DNA from: Pseudomonadota bacterium
GTDB taxonomy: Bacteria > Pseudomonadota > Alphaproteobacteria > Acetobacterales > Acetobacteraceae
Reading direction: 5' to 3'
DNA: 5,389 nt
Assembly: GCA_021815835.1 (NCBI GenBank)
Contig: JAKAZN010000174.1
Coordinates: 1 to 5,389 of the forward strand
Shown: in pieces, positions 1 through 4,491 of the stretch
How positions within the stretch are numbered: position 1 is the stretch's first letter
Layout of the letters: every line of letters begins with the position of its first letter
Made by a program: the position numbers and the translations under genes
The notes under the pieces: generated by a model
The model's database searches: none
What the model saw: the letters and a program-made list of their open reading frames with translations, nothing else
What the model was told of the DNA's origin: nothing

Positions 1-124
1 ACTGCCCCATGTGTCCGGATCGGCTCGGAATATGGGAAATGTCAGGGAATGAGCCGAGTTTCCGAACCGGCACCGACTGGCGGACGCAGGTTGGGCGAAC
101 AGGAAACAATGAGGGAATTCAGCG

Positions 125-619
125 ATGAGGTACGCTGTTGCCGTGCTGGGCGGCCTCGCCCCAGCGGTGATCGGACTGTCATTGGCGCTCGTGGTCGCGC
201 CGGCGCGTGCCAGCAACTACGAGTCGTGTCAGAACCAGTGCGACACGGTATGGGGCACCAACGGCTTTCAAAACGGCTCGTGCATGTCGCAGTGCCAGAA
301 CAACTCAGGCCACGGCGCGTCCCAGAGTTACGGCGCCATCGCCTATGGTCCCACCAGCGGGCGCTGGGGCGAGTCCTACCATTGGGGCACGAAGGCTAAC
401 GCCACGCGCGCCGCTCTCAAATCCTGCGCGTCGAACGATTGCCGGGTGGTCACCTGGTTCGATCGTGAATGCGGCGCCCTCGCCACGGATCGAGCCAAGG
501 GGGCATATGGTTACGATAGCGGCGCGACCGTCCGGCAGGCCGAGGCGAGCGCTCTCAGGTATTGCAAGTCGTCGGGCGGCAAAGCCTGCAAGGTGCTGGC
601 CCATAGCTGCTCGTTTTGA
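125..619 (+). CDS. Secreted cysteine-rich DUF4189-domain protein
   Basis: A 164-residue exported protein of unknown function. Residues 1-29 form a signal peptide: Arg2, a long hydrophobic stretch, and an A-R-A cleavage site after Ala29, so it should act in the periplasm or outside the cell. Residues about 69-162 match the DUF4189 pattern as I know it: a YGAIAY opening, a GRWGESY segment, an alanine-rich helix with SC, then DCRVVTWF, ECGALA, a second alanine-rich helix and a final Cys. The mature protein has ten cysteines (35, 39, 53, 57, 101, 106, 116, 147, 155, 162), enough for five disulfides. Before the domain lies a twin C-x3-C arrangement (C35/C39 and C53/C57). The start is supported by a GAGGGA ribosome-binding site at 111-116, eight bases upstream. 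It is monocistronic here and converges on the GYD gene. No function is known to me for the family, so none is assigned. Confidence 0.85.
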   Translation: MRYAVAVLGGLAPAVIGLSLALVVAPARASNYESCQNQCDTVWGTNGFQNGSCMSQCQNNSGHGASQSYGAIAYGPTSGRWGESYHWGTKANATRAALKSCASNDCRVVTWFDRECGALATDRAKGAYGYDSGATVRQAEASALRYCKSSGGKACKVLAHSCSF

Positions 620-663
620 CGCCCTCCCGCGGGGCGCATCGTCGCCTGAACCGTGCCGGGTTT

Positions 664-711
664 GCCGGAGGCCGGTTGCATCGAACCGGAATCGCGCCTC
701 CGGCGATTCCG
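664..711. repeat. Overlapping alternative hairpins in convergent intergenic region
   Basis: Two strong inverted repeats share bases. Structure A pairs GCCGGAGGC (664-672) with GCCTCCGGC (696-704), with an inner stem CGGTT (673-677) / AACCG (684-688) and a 7-nt asymmetric bulge. Structure B pairs CGGAATCGC (687-695) with GCGATTCCG (703-711) around a 7-nt loop. Both stems are perfect 9-mers and they cannot form together. Neither is followed by a T-tract on either strand, so a classical intrinsic terminator is not supported. They lie between converging genes, where structured RNA ends are common. Confidence 0.55.
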
Positions 712-741
712 CCTCCTGAGTCCGCTTCAGCGAACAATACG

Positions 742-750
742 ATTATACCA
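742..750 (-). promoter_or_regulatory. Possible extended -10 promoter element reading leftward
   Basis: The minus strand reads TGG-TATAAT here: a perfect -10 hexamer (742-747) with an upstream TG in the extended -10 position (749-750). It sits in the only AT-rich patch of the intergenic region. I found no convincing -35 box 15-19 bases upstream. If active, transcription would start near 735 and run left through the hairpins at 664-711 and antisense to the DUF4189 gene. This is a sequence match only. Confidence 0.25.
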
Positions 751-803
751 GCCGTCGGAGCGTTCGATGATTCGTCCGCGCACGGCGTCCCGTCCGCGCC
801 GTC

Positions 804-826
804 ATGGCCGGGTCAGGCCCGGCCAT
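804..826. repeat. Perfect 9-bp palindromic hairpin, likely dispersed intergenic repeat
   Basis: ATGGCCGGG (804-812) and CCCGGCCAT (818-826) form a perfect 9-bp stem with loop TCAGG. It lies 27 bp downstream of the stop of the GYD gene. I recall near-identical GGCCGGG...CCCGGCC hairpins, often preceded by GTC as here, as frequent intergenic repeats in alphaproteobacteria; that is memory and was not searched. It could help end or stabilise the GYD-gene transcript, but no U-tract follows it, so a rho-independent terminator call is weak. Confidence 0.6.
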
Positions 827-852
827 AACGGGGAGGATCCGGCGATTTCCGT

Positions 853-1143
853 TCAGATCGAGGCGACGATCTGGCGGTAGGCCTCCTCCGGGAACGCCTT
901 CATCGACGTGGTGCGGACATGGCCCTGACGACCCAGCATCAAGGTGAACCGGGCGCACACCGCATCGTCCGGGGCTTCATAGACGGCGACCAGATCGTAA
1001 TCGCCCATCGTCATGAACACCGAGCGGATCTGGCCGCCCATCTCGGCCAGGCCCTTGCGCGCGGCATCGAGCCGCTTCGGACTGTCGCCGATCGAACGCA
1101 GCCCCTGATCGGTCCATTTCGCCAGCATGATATAGGTCGGCAT
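853..1143 (-). CDS. GYD-domain protein
   Basis: A 96-residue cytoplasmic protein, about the usual full length of a stand-alone GYD-domain protein, a ferredoxin-like alpha/beta fold family with no well-defined biochemical role. It begins MPTYIMLAKWTDQG, typical of the family's first strand. It carries the name-giving motif as GDYD (residues about 47-50), followed by LVAVYEAPDD, the conserved second-strand and helix segment. The start is clear: the minus strand has GGGAGG five bases before the ATG (+ coordinates 1149-1154). The same frame stays open far upstream, but that extension is read-through of arfB and uppS antisense-frame sequence and lacks family similarity. It follows arfB by 92 bp, a larger gap than within the operon, so it may be transcribed with arfB or separately. 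No signal peptide or membrane segment is visible. Confidence 0.88.
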   Translation of the reverse strand: MPTYIMLAKWTDQGLRSIGDSPKRLDAARKGLAEMGGQIRSVFMTMGDYDLVAVYEAPDDAVCARFTLMLGRQGHVRTTSMKAFPEEAYRQIVASI

Positions 1144-1235
1144 GATACCCTCCCATTGGGCCGGGCGCGTTTCCGCGCGCCTCGGGTGGGGACAGGGTGG
1201 CGCCGTTTCCCGGCACGCCTCAAGAGGGGGTGGTA

Positions 1236-1664
1236 TCACCCGCTCTCGTCCGGCCGGCCGCGCAGCCGCTTGCGCGTGCCCTGGCGGGATTTCTCGTCCA
1301 TCCGCCGCGCCCGCGCCGCGCGCCCCGGCCGGGTCGGCACGCGCTTGGGCGGCGGCGGCGCGGCGGCTTCGCGGATCAGCTCCAGCAAATTCTCCATCGC
1401 CTGCGCCCGATTGCGCTCCTGCGTGCGATGTCTGCGCGCGGCGATCACCAGCTCCCCCTCCAGGTTCAGACGCCGCCCGGCCAGGCGTGCGAGCCGCGCC
1501 AGCACCGCCTCGGGCAGCCCGCTCGCCGCCAGATCGAGGCGCAGCTGCACCGCGGTGGACAGCTTGTTCACGTTCTGCCCGCCCGGTCCCGAGGCGCGGA
1601 TGAAACTTTCCGTAAGCGCGCGGTCGTCGAGCGCGATCCCCGGCGCGACCGCGATCGCGGCCAT
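1236..1664 (-). CDS. arfB: Alternative ribosome-rescue factor B (peptidyl-tRNA hydrolase)
   Basis: A 142-residue homolog of ArfB (YaeJ), which enters the empty A site of stalled ribosomes and hydrolyses peptidyl-tRNA. The catalytic loop reads FIRASGPGGQNVNK, with the GGQ tripeptide at residues 28-30, followed by STAVQLR as expected for the class. The globular domain runs to about residue 105. The last 35 residues are a basic tail rich in Arg and Lys (for example KSRQGTRKRLRGR), matching the tail ArfB threads into the mRNA channel. Length is close to E. coli ArfB (about 140), and far shorter than RF1/RF2, with no codon-recognition domain. The ATG overlaps the stop of the prenyltransferase gene by one base (TGATG on the minus strand). 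I see no good Shine-Dalgarno before it, which suggests translational coupling. The alternative reading as a truncated release factor is unlikely given the intact tail. Confidence 0.95.
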   Translation of the reverse strand: MAAIAVAPGIALDDRALTESFIRASGPGGQNVNKLSTAVQLRLDLAASGLPEAVLARLARLAGRRLNLEGELVIAARRHRTQERNRAQAMENLLELIREAAAPPPPKRVPTRPGRAARARRMDEKSRQGTRKRLRGRPDESG

Positions 1665-2569
1665 CAGCGGCCGAAGCGCCGGTCGCGCGACTGGAAGGTG
1701 CGGATCGCGCGCAACAGATCGATGCGCCGGAACTCCGGCCAATAGACATCGGTGAAATGGAACTCGCTGTAGACGCTCTGCCAGAGCAGGAACCCCGACA
1801 GGCGCAGCTCGCCCGAGGTGCGGATGATGAGGTCCGGATCCGGCAGGCCGGGCGCATAGAGATGCCGCCCGATCGCCTCGGGCGTGATGGCGACGGCGGC
1901 GTCCTCGGCCGTGAGGCCGCGGGCGGCGAAATCGGCCAGCAGCGAACGCATCGCGTCGGCGATTTCCTCCCGCCCGCCGTAATTGGCGGCGATCGTCAGG
2001 GTGAGCTGGCGGTTCGCCGCGGTGGCCGCGGCGGCGCGTTCCAGCGCGGCCACCAGCGAGGCCGGCAGCAGGTCGAGCCGGCCGATCGCGTTCACCCGCA
2101 CGCCGAGCGCATGGATGCGCGGATCGGCGGCGAGCGCGTTCATCTTGCCTTCGATCGCGGCGAGGATGCCGGACAATTCCTCGGCCGGGCGGGCAAGATT
2201 GTCGGTCGAGCAGACCCAGAGCGTGACCGCGGAGACACCGAGCTCGGCGCACCAGTCGAGCACGTCGTCGAGCTTGCCGGCGCCGCGCGCGTAGATCGCG
2301 CGGAAATCGCGCAGCCCCAGTTCGCGCGCGTGGCGGCGGTTGCCGTCGAGGATGATGCCGATATGCCGTGGCGTGGGGCCGGCATGGACCTCCCGCAGCA
2401 GCCGGGATTCATACAGCCGGTAGAGGATGCGGCGAATCACCCGGCGGGCGCGGCGGCCCCACGCTGCGCGGGGGGCGTCGGCTGGCGGCGCGTCGGGGGC
2501 GGCGCGCGCGGCGGCGGTGGCGCCGGAAGCGGCAAGCATGTCGGGCAGCTTGACGCGGATTTCTCCCAT
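1664..2569 (-). CDS. uppS: cis-prenyltransferase (isoprenyl diphosphate synthase), short-chain-like
   Basis: A 301-residue cis-prenyltransferase that condenses isopentenyl diphosphate onto an allylic diphosphate. Visible motifs: DGNRRHA (75-81, Asp75 the catalytic acid), STDNLAR (121-127), IAANYGGR (193-200), IIRTSGELRLSGFLLWQ (from 248, with Arg250, Arg256 and Ser258 binding diphosphate) and YSEFHFTDVYWPEF (268-281). The uppS symbol denotes the family only. DGNRR, TSGE.RLSGF and the RLYESRLLRE segment before the catalytic domain recall mycobacterial Rv1086, a Z-farnesyl diphosphate synthase, rather than E. coli UppS (DGNGRWA, TGGEHRISNF). Trp31 of E. coli is His80 here. Residues 1-40 are an Ala/Pro-rich extension and 40-60 a basic helix. 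No Shine-Dalgarno precedes the chosen ATG, so a later start is possible. It lies 19 bp after the lipoprotein gene and is coupled to arfB. Product length is not determined by sequence alone. Confidence 0.9.
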   Translation of the reverse strand: MGEIRVKLPDMLAASGATAAARAAPDAPPADAPRAAWGRRARRVIRRILYRLYESRLLREVHAGPTPRHIGIILDGNRRHARELGLRDFRAIYARGAGKLDDVLDWCAELGVSAVTLWVCSTDNLARPAEELSGILAAIEGKMNALAADPRIHALGVRVNAIGRLDLLPASLVAALERAAAATAANRQLTLTIAANYGGREEIADAMRSLLADFAARGLTAEDAAVAITPEAIGRHLYAPGLPDPDLIIRTSGELRLSGFLLWQSVYSEFHFTDVYWPEFRRIDLLRAIRTFQSRDRRFGR

Positions 2570-2588
2570 CGCGGCGCGGCGCCCGGGA

Positions 2589-3215
2589 CTACTCGGAGCC
2601 CGGCGTCAGCGCGCGGACGCGCCAGGCCAGTTGGCGTTCGGTGCCGTGGGCCATGTGCACGACCTCCTCGCGCTTGAGCGGGATCAAGGTGGCGCGGTCG
2701 AGCCAGATCAAGGTCTCGGTGCCGAGATCGGCGCGATCGGGCGGGCCTTTGCGCTCCACCCGGATCAGCACGGTGCGGCGCGGCGCGGCGGCGCCGAGGG
2801 TCAGGTTCGGGTCGCCGAGATGGGTGACGGTGGCGGAGCGCCAGAGCACCAGGGCGGTGCGCCGCGGCAACGCGAATCGGGCGGTGGTGCCGACCGGGCC
2901 GGTGAGGACCTGGCGGATCGCCGCGCGTTCCTCGGGCGTGCCGTCATGGAACCAGCCATCGCCCCAGAAACCCAGGAAGTAGCGGTAGGTATGCCCGTTC
3001 ATCCGGCGTAGGCAGATATCCGGGTGATCCGGCGCGGCGCCGGCGAAATCGACCACGGTTCCGGTATTGAGCGTGGCGCTGAGCCCGTCCGGGCAGGGCG
3101 GGATGGCGGCGAGGCCGTCGGTCGGGTCCGGCGCCGGCGCACTCGCGGTCTGGCCGAGCGTGCCCGTCTGGCAGCCGGCCAGCGCCAGCGCCGCGATCAG
3201 GAGCCAGGGGCGCAT
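2589..3215 (-). CDS. Putative lipoprotein of unknown function
   Basis: A 208-residue predicted lipoprotein that I do not recognise. Residues 1-15 are a textbook lipoprotein signal: MRPW, a hydrophobic core, and the lipobox L12-A13-G14-C15, so it is likely anchored in the inner or outer membrane by Cys15. After a Pro/Ala linker, the mature domain has Cys41 and Cys68, an aromatic stretch (YRYFLGFWGDGWF, about 77-89), and a C-terminal half alternating hydrophobic and polar residues in a beta-rich pattern, including ETLIWLDRATLIPLKREE. The ATG at 3215 is chosen because it gives an ideal signal peptide; an in-frame GTG at 3248 would add 11 polar residues in front of it. It starts 37 bp after dnaN and ends 19 bp before the prenyltransferase gene, so it is probably co-transcribed. 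The prenyltransferase neighbour would fit an envelope role, but nothing in the sequence proves one. Confidence 0.78.
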   Translation of the reverse strand: MRPWLLIAALALAGCQTGTLGQTASAPAPDPTDGLAAIPPCPDGLSATLNTGTVVDFAGAAPDHPDICLRRMNGHTYRYFLGFWGDGWFHDGTPEERAAIRQVLTGPVGTTARFALPRRTALVLWRSATVTHLGDPNLTLGAAAPRRTVLIRVERKGPPDRADLGTETLIWLDRATLIPLKREEVVHMAHGTERQLAWRVRALTPGSE

Positions 3216-3252
3216 CGTCCGCCCCGCCGCCGCATCCCGCTGCCGCACCCGC

Positions 3253-4377
3253 CTAGACCCGCATCGGCATCAGCACATAGAGCGCGCTGGCATCGGCCGC
3301 GTCACGCACGATGGTGGGCGCGGAGCCGTCGGCGAAGCAGAACTCCACCTGCTCGCCCACCTGGTCGGTGATGTCGTTCAGGTAGCGCGCCTGGAAGCCG
3401 ATTTCGAGCGGGCCGGAATCGTAGGTGACGCGGCCGTCGTCCAGTTCCTCGGTCGCGGCCCCCTGTTCGGGGCTGGAGGCGGAGATCACCAGCAGATCGT
3501 GCGAGAGGCTGAGCTTCACCGGCCGCGAGCGCTCGGCCGAGATGGCCGCGACCCGGCCCACCGCGTCGGCGAATTCCTTCTTGCCGACGCGCAGGATCTT
3601 GTCGTTGCCGCGCGGGATGACGCGCTCGTATTCGGGGAAGGTGCCGTCGATCAGCTTGCTGGTCAGGCGCACCGCGTCGATGGTGAACTGGATGCGGGTA
3701 TCAGAGAGCGCGATCTCCACGTTGCCGGAGGTTTCGTCCAGCAGCTTGCGGAGTTCCGTCACCGTCTTGCGCGGCACGATGACGCCGGGCATGGACCCGG
3801 CGCCGTCCGGCAGCGGTTCTTCCACCCGGGCCAGCCGATGGCCGTCGGTGGCGACGCCGCGCAGCACCTTGGCACCGTCGGACTCGGTGGCGTGGAGATA
3901 GATGCCGTTGAGGTAGTAGCGGGTTTCCTCGGTGGAGATGGCGAAGCGGGTGCGGTCGATCAGGGTGCGCAGCGCGTGGGCCGACAGGCTGAATTTATGC
4001 GGCAGCGCACCGGCGGTCATGGAGGGGAAATCCTCCACCGCGAGCACCACGAGATGGGTGGCGTAGCGCCCGGCGCGCAGGGTGAGCTGGGCGTCCCCGC
4101 CCGGGTGGTCGAGTTCGATCTCCGCGCCCTCGGGCAGCTTGCGGACGATTTCATAGAGCGTGGCGGCGGGCGCGGTGGTGGCGCCGTTGCGGGTGGTGGT
4201 GGCGGGGACTTCCTCGACCACCGCGATTTCCATGTCGGTGGCGGTAAGCGTGAGGCTGCCGTCGCGGACGGCGATCATGACATTGGCCAGGATGGGGATG
4301 GTGTTGCGCTTTTCCACCACGCTCTGGACATGAGCCAGCGCCTTCAGGAGCGCGGCGCGATCGGCCTTCAATTTCAT
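3253..4377 (-). CDS. dnaN: DNA polymerase III subunit beta (sliding clamp)
   Basis: A 374-residue beta clamp that dimerises into the ring tethering DNA polymerase III and other partners to DNA. Length matches the family (E. coli 366). Three clamp domains run at about 1-125, 126-254 and 255-374. Landmarks: MKLKADRAALLKAL with NTIPILANV (1-33), ETRYYLNGIYLH (151-162), ATDGHRLA (176-183), FPEYERVIP (247-255) and the C-terminal YVLMPMRV. ATDGHRL, the Pro of FPEY and the terminal MPMR correspond to the partner-binding pocket in E. coli. The start at 4377 fits the family N-terminus and has GGGG nine bases upstream; a longer in-frame start at 4461 adds 28 residues unlike any clamp. It leads the minus-strand gene run. 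The 114-bp leader holds a 6-bp hairpin (4401-4406/4412-4417), and no clear promoter. Neither dnaA nor recF adjoins it. Confidence 0.98.
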   Translation of the reverse strand: MKLKADRAALLKALAHVQSVVEKRNTIPILANVMIAVRDGSLTLTATDMEIAVVEEVPATTTRNGATTAPAATLYEIVRKLPEGAEIELDHPGGDAQLTLRAGRYATHLVVLAVEDFPSMTAGALPHKFSLSAHALRTLIDRTRFAISTEETRYYLNGIYLHATESDGAKVLRGVATDGHRLARVEEPLPDGAGSMPGVIVPRKTVTELRKLLDETSGNVEIALSDTRIQFTIDAVRLTSKLIDGTFPEYERVIPRGNDKILRVGKKEFADAVGRVAAISAERSRPVKLSLSHDLLVISASSPEQGAATEELDDGRVTYDSGPLEIGFQARYLNDITDQVGEQVEFCFADGSAPTIVRDAADASALYVLMPMRV

Positions 4378-4491
4378 GCTGACGTACCCCAAGGCGATCG
4401 CGCCCCCTTGCGGGGCGACTCGGCTGGAGCAGTTTAGCAAGGCCGGGGAATGGAAGGCCATAGGTGTGTCAGGCGGGCACGCGGGTGGGCC

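Larger units (their letters stand above)
620..852. other. Convergent intergenic region with no gene
   Basis: This 233-bp stretch separates the stops of the DUF4189 gene (plus) and the GYD gene (minus). Frames open across it have no family resemblance and look like GC-rich noise. Besides the hairpins and -10-like box listed separately, it has a 5-bp stem CGCCC (620-624) / GGGCG (632-636) directly after the DUF4189 stop and a 9-bp direct repeat CGTCCGCGC at 773-781 and 791-799, an 18-bp period. None of the stems has a T-tract, so I name no intrinsic terminator. Confidence 0.6.

Noticed and set aside
49..399. 116-residue plus-strand frame overlapping the DUF4189 gene
   Set aside because: It shares DNA with a frame that has a good ribosome-binding site, a signal peptide and a recognisable domain; this one has none of these.
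620..636. Intrinsic terminator after the DUF4189 gene
   Set aside because: The stem is only five pairs plus a G-T, and no T-run follows.
919..1755. 278-residue open frame on the plus strand
   Set aside because: Antisense to the GYD gene and arfB, extremely Arg/Ser/Ala-rich, with no family features.
1236..2252. Long N-terminal extension of arfB
   Set aside because: The 196 residues before MAAIAVAPG are an out-of-frame reading of the prenyltransferase gene; normal ArfB length and the TGATG junction fit the start at 1664.
1757..2677. 306-residue open frame on the plus strand
   Set aside because: Antisense shadow of the cis-prenyltransferase, whose motifs are unmistakable; composition is Arg/Gly/Ala noise.
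3067..4437. 456-residue open frame on the plus strand
   Set aside because: It is antisense to dnaN and the lipoprotein gene, is His/Gly/Arg-rich low-complexity, and reflects GC-biased third codon positions. The minus-strand proteins match known families or have a clear signal peptide.
4431..4460. Possible dnaN promoter, TAAACT at 4431-4436 (minus) with TGGCCT 18 bases upstream
   Set aside because: The -10 matches in only 4 of 6 bases and the -35 in 3 of 6; too weak to list as a feature.
4378..4461. 28-residue N-terminal extension of dnaN
   Set aside because: Beta clamps start at the MKL.. segment; the extension is not clamp-like and would run through the leader hairpin. The ATG at 4377 has a GGGG ribosome-binding stretch.
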